Counted from the first letter of the stretch, positions 53,366 through 62,573 are shown. The stretch: 64,000 bases of DNA from an uncultured Lachnospiraceae bacterium (GCA_910578555.1 CAJTPS010000008.1:89199-153198), one strand, 5' to 3'. The notes: generated from the letters alone by a model not told the origin. Program-made: numbers and translations.

Positions 53366-53719
53366 TTACGATCTCCTTCCTTGTGTATATTCCGTATGGA
53401 ATATCGTCTGTCTCACTTTCTCTGTCCCTGTAATCGCGGACCCGAGAAAGCTTCTGGTTGATGTTACAATAAATCCCGCCCCTTCGAGCAGATTCCTGAT
53501 CTGCTCTTTGAGCGGGAAATAATCAATGTTTTTGGGTGTAACGAGCTGGATCTGCATATACGCCGTATCTGCAAGCACCCTGTTATCCCCATGTGCCGCC
53601 GGAGTCTCATCTTCATAGACAAAAATGATATATTTTTTGCTATGCCCGGCGTATTCGTCCTGCTCGACAGGCAGCCCTGACTGCCCTAACAGTTCTTTCA
53701 GTATTCCATTCAGGTTCAT
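53366..53719 (-). CDS. Tail terminator / completion protein
   Basis: 117 residues. Small alpha/beta protein (NLNGILKELLGQSGLPVEQD, TFHTEYTQGRRS end). Position between HK97 gp10-like and the tail tube gene is that of the tail terminator. It overlaps the stop of the gp10-like gene by 4 bases. Confidence 0.75.
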   Translation of the reverse strand: MNLNGILKELLGQSGLPVEQDEYAGHSKKYIIFVYEDETPAAHGDNRVLADTAYMQIQLVTPKNIDYFPLKEQIRNLLEGAGFIVTSTRSFLGSAITGTEKVRQTIFHTEYTQGRRS

Positions 53720-54168
53720 CCGCCCACCATCCTGTTATATACTTCCTGCATTTTCTCCACTACTGCCTTTTCTGCCGCATTGGTCGCCGCCTGTATAAAA
53801 GGCTTCGGTGCCTGCTGCCCCGGGATCCCATACTCCTTCCAGATCGCTTTCAGCGCATTGGATACCGGATAGGTGCGCCTTTTCTTCTTCCCGTCCCGAT
53901 GGTACACTTTTGTCTGGCTGTACCCAGTCGGCTTTGCTGTCGCGATCCATGCATCTGTTTTGGTCTTTGTTGGCTCTCCTGATTTGATAGATTTTACCAG
54001 TTCGGAATCCCCTTCATGGCGAACGGCTTCCGCGCAGTGCTTTTTCATGGATTTCTCCAACTCCGGAACCGCTTCCTTCAACGCCGCTTCTGCAATCTCA
54101 TCAAAATCCGTATTTAACAGATCGGCCATAAAGTCCTCCGTAAATTCAATTTCAAAGCCGCCCATCAT
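53716..54168 (-). CDS. HK97 gp10-like head-tail protein
   Basis: 150 residues from ATG 54168, which overlaps the upstream stop (ATGA) and has GGGAGGTGG before it. It has the gp10 family pattern SELVKSIKSGEPTKTKTD, KAIWKEYGIPGQQAPKPF and NAAEKAVVEKMQEVY. It helps to close the head or tail connector. Confidence 0.85.
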   Translation of the reverse strand: MMGGFEIEFTEDFMADLLNTDFDEIAEAALKEAVPELEKSMKKHCAEAVRHEGDSELVKSIKSGEPTKTKTDAWIATAKPTGYSQTKVYHRDGKKKRRTYPVSNALKAIWKEYGIPGQQAPKPFIQAATNAAEKAVVEKMQEVYNRMVGG

Positions 54169-54518
54169 TCCACCTCCCTGCATGTGATTTCCAGCATTCC
54201 GAGGTTATTGCGGTATGTCCGGCCGATCAGGTATGTCGTGCCGTCATAGATAATTCTGGTTGCACTAATTTTCTTCTGCTCGCCGTCCACTTCGATCATG
54301 CGCTCCGACAGGCGGAAATCGTCCATATCTACCAGAAATATGATCTTTGCCTCTATACCGCTGCGTAGCGCCTCATAATATTCCGTGCGGCCGACCGACT
54401 TGATCCCCGCGAAGATTTCCGTGTTCACGGTTTCCTCGCCGGTCTTAAAGCCATTATTGTCACTGGTTGTCCCCAGCACGGTAACCAGTTGGATCAGTTC
54501 GTTATTCATGATATTCAC
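54165..54518 (-). CDS. Phage head closure protein (gp8/gp9-like)
   Basis: 117 residues, mostly beta strands: LIQLVTVLGTTSDNNGFKTG and RIIYDGTTYLIGRTYRNNLG. By order it is the head-tail adaptor. Start overlaps the gp6-like gene by 17 bases. Confidence 0.8.
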   Translation of the reverse strand: MNIMNNELIQLVTVLGTTSDNNGFKTGEETVNTEIFAGIKSVGRTEYYEALRSGIEAKIIFLVDMDDFRLSERMIEVDGEQKKISATRIIYDGTTYLIGRTYRNNLGMLEITCREVE

Positions 54519-54792
54519 CGCTTAAACTCAGAGCGTCCCGCAGTTTTTCGTAGGACGACTCAAGTTTATCCCCCCTCCCCATATAGTTAGCCTGCGCTTT
54601 GCAGTAGAGCTCTGCCGCTTTCCTGATCAAAGGGTCTTTTTTCAGCTTGCTTTTACCGACATTGGCGTAAGGCTGCACGCCGACCCTGTACATGTCGGCG
54701 GCAGCAGCCATAATATCATCTCTGATGTCTTCATCCAGCGCAGTGTGTCTGATCCTCATGGAATCTTTGATTGCCTGAATCAACTCGTCCAT
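54502..54792 (-). CDS. Head-tail connector, gp6-like
   Basis: 96 residues, helical: MDELIQAIKDSMRIRHTALD, DIRDDIMAAAADMYRVG, KSYEK-type end. This is the HK97 gp6-like DNA packaging adaptor, which stacks under the portal. Confidence 0.8.
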   Translation of the reverse strand: MDELIQAIKDSMRIRHTALDEDIRDDIMAAAADMYRVGVQPYANVGKSKLKKDPLIRKAAELYCKAQANYMGRGDKLESSYEKLRDALSLSGEYHE

Positions 54793-54813
54793 TCTGCGTC
54801 CTTTCCGCTACGG

Positions 54814-56076
54814 TCAGGCTTTACCCTCTGCCGTATTCTGCGTCTGGCTTCCACTCCCCGCTTCCGCGCCCTCTTCCACCAGCAACGCATGCGCCTTATC
54901 CGTAACAATATTGCCGTCCATGATCGCGTATCCGCAGTAGTCCGTCATACGCTCCTTCGCGTGGTCTTCCGTGTTCATGGTCATTTCTTTGTTGATGTTC
55001 ATGTGATATCCGTCTGCCGGGTTTGAAAACAGGATTTCCCCGTCCTTCATGGAGTCGTCTTCTTTTACAACCATACCAAGGATCCTGATCTGCCCGTTAC
55101 CGGTCGGATCGCCCAAGAAGATCGGCCGCTTATTCGTATCCACAATACTCGCGAGCTTCGTCCAGATCGTATTGCTGTTTGCATAAATCTTAAGCCCGCC
55201 GCTGTAGCCGGAATTAATCTTTGCCCGTGTTTCAAGGATATTCTGGTAAGTAGGCACCGTGCCTTTTTTGTATGTGACTACCTGCGGCGTACCTTCTTGC
55301 TGCAGGAGCGCCGTTACGGTACCGATAGGCTCCGGCTTGTTCTTATTCTCCGTGCCTTTACCGTGCGTCACTCCATAGCCTGCTGCCTCGCCCATCTTAC
55401 GGGCCATTCTCCGCTGGATATAAGGGATAAAGTCCTCGATGGCCATCTCCTTGAGTTTCCACGACACTGTGATCGCCCTAGCCAGCTCGCAGCCGGACAG
55501 TTTGAATTCCTTAAAGGTTTCCTTGCCGTCCTCTGTCTTCTTGCTCTCTTCATACCATGCAGCGCCCGAAGATGTTTCTTCCTGGATCATGGTCAGTACG
55601 CCATTGACGTATGTCTTGGTCACGTCTGCAAAGTAAGGGAACATCTTCGCAGCCATTTCCCAGATCCCTTTTGTCACCGTCTTCGGGATCATAATGCTGG
55701 TGTTATCGGTGTTATGGGTAAACGCCTCGTTTACCATGCTGTAGGTCTTCTGTTCATCTGCCGTGAGTTGCTTGCCCATGAGGGTCTTTGCCCATGCGGT
55801 CTTATACTCGTCTGAAGACCACACCCTTGTAAGGTCGTTCTCCGGATCCTTCCCGCCGTCGGTGGAATCCTCCATATGATCCGGTGTCATAACTTCCGGC
55901 TCATTGTTGAGCGCATTAAAGTTCGCCTGCGCCTGCGCGATAGCGTCCCACTTCTCATCCAGCGCAGCCACTTCCTTCATTTTTTCTTCCGCTTTCGCCG
56001 CCTTACCGGCGTCGATCATCGCCTGCGTCTCATCCATGAGTTTCTTTCTCATTGCGAGATACTGCTTTTTGTTCAT
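54814..56076 (-). CDS. Major capsid protein, HK97 fold
   Basis: 420 residues. N-terminal coiled-coil delta domain (1-100) acts as scaffold and is expected to be removed by the protease encoded next to it. Then the HK97 fold with MVNEAFTHNTDNTSIMIPK, ITVSWKLKEMAIEDF and QIRILGMVVKEDDSM. It overlaps the protease stop by 4 bases. Confidence 0.92.
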   Translation of the reverse strand: MNKKQYLAMRKKLMDETQAMIDAGKAAKAEEKMKEVAALDEKWDAIAQAQANFNALNNEPEVMTPDHMEDSTDGGKDPENDLTRVWSSDEYKTAWAKTLMGKQLTADEQKTYSMVNEAFTHNTDNTSIMIPKTVTKGIWEMAAKMFPYFADVTKTYVNGVLTMIQEETSSGAAWYEESKKTEDGKETFKEFKLSGCELARAITVSWKLKEMAIEDFIPYIQRRMARKMGEAAGYGVTHGKGTENKNKPEPIGTVTALLQQEGTPQVVTYKKGTVPTYQNILETRAKINSGYSGGLKIYANSNTIWTKLASIVDTNKRPIFLGDPTGNGQIRILGMVVKEDDSMKDGEILFSNPADGYHMNINKEMTMNTEDHAKERMTDYCGYAIMDGNIVTDKAHALLVEEGAEAGSGSQTQNTAEGKA

Positions 56077-56780
56077 ACTCTTTCTCCTCTCATTTTCAAA
56101 AGATTAAATTGTGCCTGTATTAAAAAAGCGGAGTCCTTATTCTCACCTTCGGGCTCTGCCTCTTCTAACATACTTCTCACCTTATCCAACTGATCCTTGC
56201 CCGGAAGAGCAAACAACGGTCCTGCTACAAACGGCGTGTCGGTGTCATTCTCTTCAAACATAACGGCATCGATCAGCCCGTGTTCCTTCGCCTGTTCAGC
56301 TGTCAGCCATGTCTCATGCTCCATCATCGCAAGTGCATCCGCCTCCGACATGCCGGATTTTTCCGTGTACGCCGTGCAGAGTGCCTGATCTGCTGTCCGC
56401 AGCATTTCCGCCGTATGCTCCATCTCGCTGTGGTTGCCTGCTGCCCTTGTTGATACACAGTGCACCATCATAAGCGCCGTCGGCGCCATCTCACAGTGCC
56501 CGGCCATTGCAACAATAGACGCTGCACTGCACGCTTCCCCGGTAATATAAATTTTAATATTCTCCCGGTTGCCCCGCAGTAGCGTATAAATCTCGGATCC
56601 CACGTCAATGACCCCGCCGGGTGAATTGATATAGACTTCGATTTCGTCACCGTCCAGAAATGCATCCATTACCTTCTGCACATCTGCCGGACAGGTGGAA
56701 TCTTCGCCGAAATAGTCATAATACCACTTGTAATCATTCGGGATCAGCACGCCCCTGATATTGATTCTGTGTTTCGCCAT
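56073..56780 (-). CDS. Phage head maturation protease, ClpP type
   Basis: 235 residues. ClpP fold with nucleophile Ser85 in GEACSAASIVAMAG and His107 in MMVHCVSTR. It cleaves the capsid delta domain during maturation. The start overlaps the portal gene by 47 bases, in another frame. Confidence 0.9.
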   Translation of the reverse strand: MAKHRINIRGVLIPNDYKWYYDYFGEDSTCPADVQKVMDAFLDGDEIEVYINSPGGVIDVGSEIYTLLRGNRENIKIYITGEACSAASIVAMAGHCEMAPTALMMVHCVSTRAAGNHSEMEHTAEMLRTADQALCTAYTEKSGMSEADALAMMEHETWLTAEQAKEHGLIDAVMFEENDTDTPFVAGPLFALPGKDQLDKVRSMLEEAEPEGENKDSAFLIQAQFNLLKMRGERV

Positions 56781-58023
56781 CCTTTTCCCTTTCTGCAGCT
56801 TTCAAAAGCTGCGTGATCATTCCTGCCATTACAAGGCAGTTCTCGCTGTTCATTTTCACCAGCATGTCCTCGACCAGATTGACGACCTGCGTATCCAGCC
56901 TCCTGATCGGCTTATCGCCGCCCTCGATCGGCGCCATGTTGAGTGTCGCGCGCCATTCGTTCGGCGTCATCGCTCCCCTGTCCACCATGGCCAGCAGTTC
57001 CAGCTTTGAGCGCAGGCTCGCACACTGCAGGTTGCTGGCTTCAAATACAATCCGGTTACCGCATCCCCGTTCTTTCCGTGTAAACAATTTGACGGAATAC
57101 ACCTGTCCGAACTGGATCGCGACCGGCTCAATCTCCGCCTCATAATATGCGTTCCACTGGTCTTCTGTCCATTTCGACTGTATGATCGCCTCGTTTGTGT
57201 TAAAAAACGAATAAATCCGGTTAATCGTTTCCTTTGTCTGCAGTGCGTTCGGCACGTAGTCTTTTGGTTCGATTCTTGTTGCGGTAACCTTCGAATCTAC
57301 GCCGGCAGCTCCCCATGTCTCGGAATCAACGCTTAAATAATTATCCACAAACTCCTTGACGTATGCCTTGATGTCCTCTTTCCGCATAGACTGGTTAAAC
57401 GTGAGCAGCCAGCGGATCAGCCCGCTGTTTTTGATCGCCTTAATAATGCCCTGATCAATTGTGCTGACCACTTCCATCATGCCCTTCAGCGCTTCCGCCG
57501 GGCTGGACCCGAATATTTCGTGATCGTTATAGTCCTGCCGCAGGTGTATGATATCCGTATACGGGAATACCCTGATCGTCCCGTTTCGGTACTGGAAACG
57601 CAGATACAATTCATCATTCTTGTACACGGTTTCGCAGAAATCGCACGGAACCGGGTAGAGCTGCATCGGCTTGCCGTTCCCGTCACGTATGATCAGGATA
57701 AAAGCGTTATTGTTCAGGCATAACTGGTTGGCTACTTTTTCCTGAAACTGCTGCCCCGTCATATGCGGGTTTGGTTCTGACAGTAAAAAGCGGATATTTG
57801 CCTCCGGATTGACCTTTACACCATCGGTAGAATCCCGGATATGCTTGCCGACCAGTTTCCCGACCGCTTTTACTTTCGGCCGCAGGCATGACCTTACAAT
57901 ATCGCTATTGTATAGCTTGCCGTCCCACCTGTAATACTGCTCGCCCCACATATTCACCATCTTAATAACCTCGTGGTGCGCCTTTTCATTTTTTGTTGGT
58001 TCCCTTTTGCGGAATAATCCCAT
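56734..58023 (-). CDS. Phage portal protein, HK97 family
   Basis: 429 residues from ATG 58023 behind AAAGGAGG. Portal pattern: LSEPNPHMTGQQFQEKVANQ, LRQDYNDHEIFGSSPAEALK and NSGLIRWLLTFNQSM. It forms the dodecameric ring for DNA entry. The C-terminal end is short and charged. Confidence 0.9.
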   Translation of the reverse strand: MGLFRKREPTKNEKAHHEVIKMVNMWGEQYYRWDGKLYNSDIVRSCLRPKVKAVGKLVGKHIRDSTDGVKVNPEANIRFLLSEPNPHMTGQQFQEKVANQLCLNNNAFILIIRDGNGKPMQLYPVPCDFCETVYKNDELYLRFQYRNGTIRVFPYTDIIHLRQDYNDHEIFGSSPAEALKGMMEVVSTIDQGIIKAIKNSGLIRWLLTFNQSMRKEDIKAYVKEFVDNYLSVDSETWGAAGVDSKVTATRIEPKDYVPNALQTKETINRIYSFFNTNEAIIQSKWTEDQWNAYYEAEIEPVAIQFGQVYSVKLFTRKERGCGNRIVFEASNLQCASLRSKLELLAMVDRGAMTPNEWRATLNMAPIEGGDKPIRRLDTQVVNLVEDMLVKMNSENCLVMAGMITQLLKAAEREKDGETQNQYQGRADPE

Positions 58024-58102
58024 CGCTGCCTCCTTTAAAATTAAAAACGACAGTTCCAATTTCCCGCAGAACTGCCGTTTTCAAAGTATTTATTGTTGTC
58101 CG

Positions 58103-58855
58103 TTATTCCTTATCCTTCCCCAAAACTATATTGATACGAATAGGTAATTCATACTGTTGATTTACTGCTATCTCTTTTTTTGGTGGTTCGATAGCCTTTA
58201 ATCCGTCTATAATCATATCATAGGTAGATTGTTCCAGTTTAAGCCTTTTGTCTTCTCTGCAAATCTGTAAAACCTTTCTAATACCGCTAGGATAAAGATA
58301 ATACATGCACTTTTCATTTCCATACTCGAATCCGTATTCTTTCAGAAATTCTTCTTTGTTTATTACCGTGTACCAACCAAACCCGTTGTAATACAGAGGA
58401 CACCTGCTATTCATTATGTCGGCATGTGCTTTCCAAAATGGCTGACTATGATGCAAACTTATTCCCGTAACGGTTTCAAAGTCACGAAACAGCATGATGT
58501 ATTGTCCTCTGAACCTACGGATAAACCACGGCAATTCCGATTCAACTTCTTTCTTTGAAAGAATATCCTCCATTTCGTGAAAACGGTTGATGTACCTTGC
58601 TGTAAAAATAGTTCCTTTTATCCCCGTCAATTTGTGGGCGATAAATTCACAGCCTTTCTTTGTAACCTTGTAACAAGGGAGCGTCCTTCCTATGCTGTCT
58701 TTATACTCTGAATTTCGGAAAAAATCATTGAATCCAATTTTGGCTTCAATAAATTGTTCCTCATATCTGCGCAAATCTCTCAGCAGCTTGCTATGCTCTT
58801 TTTCTATCATTTCGGCTACTTCTCGGCTGTCTAATGTCTGTTCTATCGTCTGCAT
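58103..58855 (-). CDS. Rha-family phage regulatory protein
   Basis: 250 residues. N-terminal Rha domain (1-100: SREVAEMIEKEHSKLLRDLR, NSEYKDSIGRTLPCYKVTKKG). C-terminal half (FRDFETVTGISLHHSQPFWK...) resembles phage antirepressor C domains. Rha affects phage growth in some hosts. It is unusual to find it between terminase and portal. AGAGAGGCGTGATG precedes the ATG. A leader with two hairpins separates it from the RHH gene. Confidence 0.85.
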   Translation of the reverse strand: MQTIEQTLDSREVAEMIEKEHSKLLRDLRRYEEQFIEAKIGFNDFFRNSEYKDSIGRTLPCYKVTKKGCEFIAHKLTGIKGTIFTARYINRFHEMEDILSKKEVESELPWFIRRFRGQYIMLFRDFETVTGISLHHSQPFWKAHADIMNSRCPLYYNGFGWYTVINKEEFLKEYGFEYGNEKCMYYLYPSGIRKVLQICREDKRLKLEQSTYDMIIDGLKAIEPPKKEIAVNQQYELPIRINIVLGKDKE

Positions 58856-58902
58856 ATCATCACGCCTCTCTACTTGAATTTTCCGAAAGAGAATGATATG
58901 AT

Positions 58903-58973
58903 AGATTTATCATTTCCCCTTTCGGAAGTGATGGGTATAGAGGTTGCAATCATTGGAAGTGGGCGCAACCTCT
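58903..58973. promoter_or_regulatory. Two hairpins in the rha leader
   Basis: ATCATTTCC/GGAAGTGAT (about 58911-58933, one mismatch) and AGAGGTTGC/GCAACCTCT (58939-58947 with 58965-58973). On the plus strand the second is followed by a T-rich tract (58974 onward). The arms overlap the RHH stop codon. They may insulate or regulate this insert. Confidence 0.5.
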
Positions 58974-59145
58974 ATTTTTCTTTTTTCAAAAGAAGATGAA
59001 CCCCTTTTCTGATAGCCTCTCCTTTTGTGATTCCATGCTCTATACAGTATTGGTTCAGCTTATTATCAGTTTCTTTGTCAAGCCGAACACTTGTCCGTAT
59101 ATTAATAGGGTTATCTACTTTTGGTCTGCCTGTGCGTGGACTCAA
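58972..59145 (-). CDS. Small ribbon-helix-helix protein
   Basis: 57 residues from TTG 59145, with GAGGTG seven bases upstream; the preceding codons in frame hold TGA, so TTG must be the start. Product: GRPKVDNPINIRTSVRLDKE then LNQYCIEHGITKGEAIRKG, an Arc/CopG-like DNA-binding fold. Probably a regulator of its own operon or of Rha. Confidence 0.75.
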   Translation of the reverse strand: MSPRTGRPKVDNPINIRTSVRLDKETDNKLNQYCIEHGITKGEAIRKGVHLLLKKEK

Positions 59146-59258
59146 TTTTCATCACCTCACTTTTAAGCACACATAAAGTATATTAAATGCACGCTCGAAA
59201 GTCAATAGGAGAACTAATATTTTTTTCGCACAAACCTTTAACTTAACAAAATAATTAA

Positions 59259-60950
59259 CTAAATGATATTTTTGTAATCTTCCAGATTGTTTTCCAGGCA
59301 GACATAGGCGTCTAAAAGCCCCGCCATTCCGTCGATCCTTCTCGTGCCCAGATTGCCCTTGCATGGCTGTATATTGTCATTCTTATCCACATCAACCGAT
59401 GTATTTGTAAGGCACCATTTCAGGATCGGGTGGTTGTTATATACGATCAGTTTCTTGGACAAGTCCGCACCCAGCGACTTCATCGGGCTGGACAGGGTCT
59501 TTTTACCCTGAATCACCGGCTCCATGACTGTCTTGCCAAACGTATTAGTCATTTCCTCCACGAAATAAGTTGCCGACCAACTGTCATAACCGCACTTATA
59601 CAGATAAATGTCCAGATCGTTCTGTACTTCTAGGAACCATTCGACCACATACTTGTAATGTATCTTGTTCCCGGGGCACGTCCGGAGCAACCCCTTATCA
59701 CGCCAGTAATCATACGGTATCTTGTCTTCCCGCACTCTCTGCTCTAACAGGTCCTCCGGCAGCCAATACATCTGCAGCGTGTATATGTGCTCATCATACG
59801 GAACCATAAAAATAACCGTGGCATTTGTCAGGTCGGTTGTGCTGGATAAATCCACCCCTCCGATCCCGTACCGCGGTTTCAGTGCTTTCAGGTCAAAAGT
59901 TTCCCTGTTATCTATCTGTTCAAATGTCAGCCACGCCTCACTTGACGTCTCCCTGATGTTAAATTCTTTGCAGACAAGGTTTTTTACCATCGACGGGTCA
60001 TTCTGCGCCTTCGCCACCTTTATGCGCAGCGCCTCTATGTTCTTGATCGTTCCCAGCCCCGGGTTTGCTTTCTTCCAGAAGCGCTCTTCTGTCCACTCCT
60101 TCCTGCTGTCCAATTCATATATAAAAGCGATGGTATGCTCATCGTGGTACCCATCCGGATCGAAATATCCGTTAATGATCCGTTCCGCCTCTTCGTACTT
60201 GTTGTCGTAGATGTCCTCCCGGATCGTCCCCGCCGTCGATGTCATAAAGATCAGCGGCTGCAGTCTTGCCGTAACGCCGTCCGCTATGATGTCGTACAGC
60301 TTCCGCCCATTCTTCCACTGGTGGAACTCGTCCATCAGCCCACAGTGCACGTTTAAGCCGTCCAAGGTGTCTGAATCGCTGGCCAGCGGTTTGAACGTGC
60401 CGTCGTTAAACGCATCGCTGGACAATTCCCCGACAAGGGTCTTGATCCTGCGCCGCAGCTCCGGAGATTTGCGCACCATCCGCTTCGCTTCCATCCAGAT
60501 GATCTTCGCCTGATCCCGTTTCGTTGCCACCGCATACACTTCCGGACCGCTTTCACCGTCCGCTATGAGCATGTAGTTGCCAACGCCGGAAGCTAAGAGT
60601 GATTTACCGTTCTTTTTACCGACAATCAGGATTGCCTCCCGGTACTTACGCAGCCCGCGGCGATCAACAAACCCAAATACGGTTGCAAGCAGCGCCTTTT
60701 CCCATAGCTCCAGCCGGACGTTCGTGCTGCCGTCACTGCACTTCGACGGCGCGCAGTAGTTTTCAAAGAACTCTATGATATGATTTGCCCGCTTGTAGCT
60801 GTAAAAATACTCGCCTGTGTTCTCCATGTCATAGACGATCTTTTTGTATGTACGGTAAATCTTATCGCATACGACCTCGTCCCCAGACTGCATCTTTTCA
60901 TAATACTCCCGGATCGGGTTATAGTCGTTTGGGTAAATCACCTTCCTCAT
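59259..60950 (-). CDS. Terminase large subunit
   Basis: 563 residues. Walker A VGKKNGKS (110-117), Walker B in GLMDEFHQW, and nuclease-domain Asp in YGIGGVDLSSTTDLT, the Terminase_1 family. It cuts and pumps DNA into the prohead. Its stop is preceded by ENNLEDYKNII. The 3' gap to the RHH gene is about 110 bp with no gene. Confidence 0.94.
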   Translation of the reverse strand: MRKVIYPNDYNPIREYYEKMQSGDEVVCDKIYRTYKKIVYDMENTGEYFYSYKRANHIIEFFENYCAPSKCSDGSTNVRLELWEKALLATVFGFVDRRGLRKYREAILIVGKKNGKSLLASGVGNYMLIADGESGPEVYAVATKRDQAKIIWMEAKRMVRKSPELRRRIKTLVGELSSDAFNDGTFKPLASDSDTLDGLNVHCGLMDEFHQWKNGRKLYDIIADGVTARLQPLIFMTSTAGTIREDIYDNKYEEAERIINGYFDPDGYHDEHTIAFIYELDSRKEWTEERFWKKANPGLGTIKNIEALRIKVAKAQNDPSMVKNLVCKEFNIRETSSEAWLTFEQIDNRETFDLKALKPRYGIGGVDLSSTTDLTNATVIFMVPYDEHIYTLQMYWLPEDLLEQRVREDKIPYDYWRDKGLLRTCPGNKIHYKYVVEWFLEVQNDLDIYLYKCGYDSWSATYFVEEMTNTFGKTVMEPVIQGKKTLSSPMKSLGADLSKKLIVYNNHPILKWCLTNTSVDVDKNDNIQPCKGNLGTRRIDGMAGLLDAYVCLENNLEDYKNII

Positions 60951-61372
60951 GTCCCGCGCCCTCCTACAAAATCCTTAAAATCATCCTCCTGCTTCACAGG
61001 CTCTTTCTGTGCCTTTGGCATACAGTCCACAAGGATCTTCATAGCCTGCGTCTGTTTCTGGCTCATCTGCAGATACATCTGTGCTGCCGGGCTCTGCTTG
61101 GTGCCGTACTGGTTCGCGCCGTTCTTATACTCACAGGTGGTGCCTTCCCGTACGATCGTCTCCCGCAAATCCTGCATGGTAATGGTCATGAATGCGACAT
61201 CGTCGATCGTTGCAAACACTAACTTTTTCTTGTTCTCGTCAATATCCTTAAAAAGACGCTTAAGTCTCCTTACTTCCTTCTCGATCCGCTTCGTTTTCTC
61301 CAGATATTCCGTCGCACTGTCTACTTTTTCCTCACGTTCTACCTCTTTCAGAACGTCGTCGTAGTCCACCAT
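60947..61372 (-). CDS. Terminase small subunit, P27 type
   Basis: 141 residues from ATG 61372 (AGGGGGTG upstream). Helical with a charged coiled coil (TKRIEKEVRRLKRLFKDIDE), then AAQMYLQMSQKQTQAMKI. It overlaps the large subunit by 4 bases. It recognises the packaging site. Confidence 0.85.
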   Translation of the reverse strand: MVDYDDVLKEVEREEKVDSATEYLEKTKRIEKEVRRLKRLFKDIDENKKKLVFATIDDVAFMTITMQDLRETIVREGTTCEYKNGANQYGTKQSPAAQMYLQMSQKQTQAMKILVDCMPKAQKEPVKQEDDFKDFVGGRGT

Positions 61373-61409
61373 ATACCACACCCCCTATACGCGCGACCTG
61401 TGTGTTAAA

Positions 61410-61664
61410 TCATTCTGGGCTGTCGGTCTGGAAAGAATCAGGCACCGCCTTCTCGACAGGGGGGAGTGTCACGATATCCCTAAACTTCGCATCTAACGCT
61501 ACCACCTTCCTGCCCAGCTTCCGCTGCAACATCTTTTCGATTTCTTCCACGTCTTTCTCGTGCATGCTTCGTGTAAGAAATACTACAACGTTGCCCTGCA
61601 GTAACTCCTTCGCCCGTTCAATCTCATATAGCCTTCCATTATCGTCTTTCATGTACAATTGCAT
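61410..61664 (-). CDS. Small phage protein, 84 residues
   Basis: ATG 61664 lies inside the HNH gene end, with GAGGTAG upstream. Sequence: NGRLYEIERAKELLQGN and EIEKMLQRKLGRKVVALD. It is found between HNH and terminase genes in many Clostridial phages. Function unknown. Confidence 0.75.
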   Translation of the reverse strand: MQLYMKDDNGRLYEIERAKELLQGNVVVFLTRSMHEKDVEEIEKMLQRKLGRKVVALDAKFRDIVTLPPVEKAVPDSFQTDSPE

Positions 61665-61993
61665 TTTCTGTCTACCTCCCTCAGTGAAATTGGTTGTCCA
61701 TCTGCATCAAAAATACACAACGGCTTGACCTTACTGTGCCCGACTCCATGCCCTTCGTATTGGTCATGGCAATCCTTGCATACATACTTCATCATCTCAT
61801 GATTTAGTGAGATATCAGCGTTGTTGATATTGTCGGGCGTCAGTGCGACTGTGTGGTGTACGATATAGCCCTGCTGCCGCCCGCACTCTTCACACACACC
61901 GCCGTCAACTGATATCCTGTGCGCTATGTAAGAATCCCTGCACTTCTGCCAGCGCTTACTGTTATAAAAAGATTTTGCCCATTCTTTCGCCAT
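61649..61993 (-). CDS. HNH endonuclease of the packaging module
   Basis: 114 residues from ATG 61993. Cys pairs VCEECG and VCKDCH hold zinc and the HNH core reads YIVHHTVALTPDNIN with a later Asn/His. HNH next to terminase is typical for cos-type HK97 phages and is needed for packaging in them. It is the first gene of the late operon. Confidence 0.9.
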   Translation of the reverse strand: MAKEWAKSFYNSKRWQKCRDSYIAHRISVDGGVCEECGRQQGYIVHHTVALTPDNINNADISLNHEMMKYVCKDCHDQYEGHGVGHSKVKPLCIFDADGQPISLREVDRKCNCT

Positions 61994-62012
61994 CCTGCTG
62001 CCCTCATGGCAT

Positions 62013-62040
62013 AACAAAAGCACCAGATTACTCTGGTGCT
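62013..62040 (-). terminator. Intrinsic terminator in the late-operon leader
   Basis: AGCACCAGA, loop GTAA, TCTGGTGCT then TTTTGTT on the minus strand, 26 bp upstream of the HNH ATG. It would stop transcripts entering the packaging operon unless antiterminated. Confidence 0.75.
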
Positions 62041-62141
62041 CCTGCCTTATCTGCTGTTGCTTTATTATATCATGCTACTATAATAGCACACTTGCGCATG
62101 AAAAATCCGGCCATCTTTTTAAAAAATCTTATGTTTTTCTC

Positions 62142-62170
62142 TTGACTAGCACGTTATAACGTGCTATAAT
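62142..62170 (+). promoter_or_regulatory. Promoter with an 18-bp perfect palindrome as spacer
   Basis: TTGACT (62142-62147) and TATAAT (62165-62170) with a 17-bp spacer; AGCACGTTATAACGTGCT (62148-62165) is a perfect palindrome filling the spacer. A bound dimer would block RNA polymerase. The XRE gene downstream is a candidate binder. Confidence 0.85.
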
Positions 62171-62205
62171 GTAATTACAATAAAACGAAGGGAGGTGTTA
62201 CACCG

Positions 62206-62325
62206 ATGTCGCATAAGAAAAAGCGAAAGCAAAGAGAGCGAATCGCAAAGCTGGTCATACAACTGCTAGTCGCAATAGCAAGTGTAATCTCTTCAATAGC
62301 CGCTTTGATACTCGCCCTCAAGTAA
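62206..62325 (+). CDS. Small toxin-like membrane peptide, 39 residues
   Basis: ATG 62206 behind GGGAGGTG. Basic N-terminus (MSHKKKRKQRERIAK), one hydrophobic helix (LVIQLLVAIASVISSIAALI), end ALK. This resembles holin-like/type I toxin peptides. The promoter has an operator, so expression is controlled. No antisense RNA could be shown. Confidence 0.65.
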   Translation: MSHKKKRKQRERIAKLVIQLLVAIASVISSIAALILALK

Positions 62326-62396
62326 CTCAAGAACAGGGGGAGGAAACTTCCCCTACTTCTTAAAATCATCTTATCACATTGGTGTATGAATGTAAA

Positions 62397-62573
62397 ATGA
62401 AAAAAACAATTGTATGTGCCACATTACTTGTCGTCATGATCATTACAGCGTTTAGTTTTAATTGGGTGCGTCCTGCTGCAGTCGCGGTATTGGTCACCGC
62501 TATTGCTTCGCTGGTAATCATCATTCCAGAGATAAGGAGTACACTCTATGAGATTAAAAGAAATAAGGACTGA
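62397..62573 (+). CDS. Small membrane protein, 58 residues
   Basis: ATG 62397, or TTG 62379 if extended; no clear ribosome site in either case. Two hydrophobic helices (VCATLLVVMIITAFSF, AVAVLVTAIASLVIIIP). Its 3' end overlaps the XRE gene by 26 bases. It might be the immunity partner of the toxin-like peptide, which is a guess. Confidence 0.45.
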   Translation: MKKTIVCATLLVVMIITAFSFNWVRPAAVAVLVTAIASLVIIIPEIRSTLYEIKRNKD

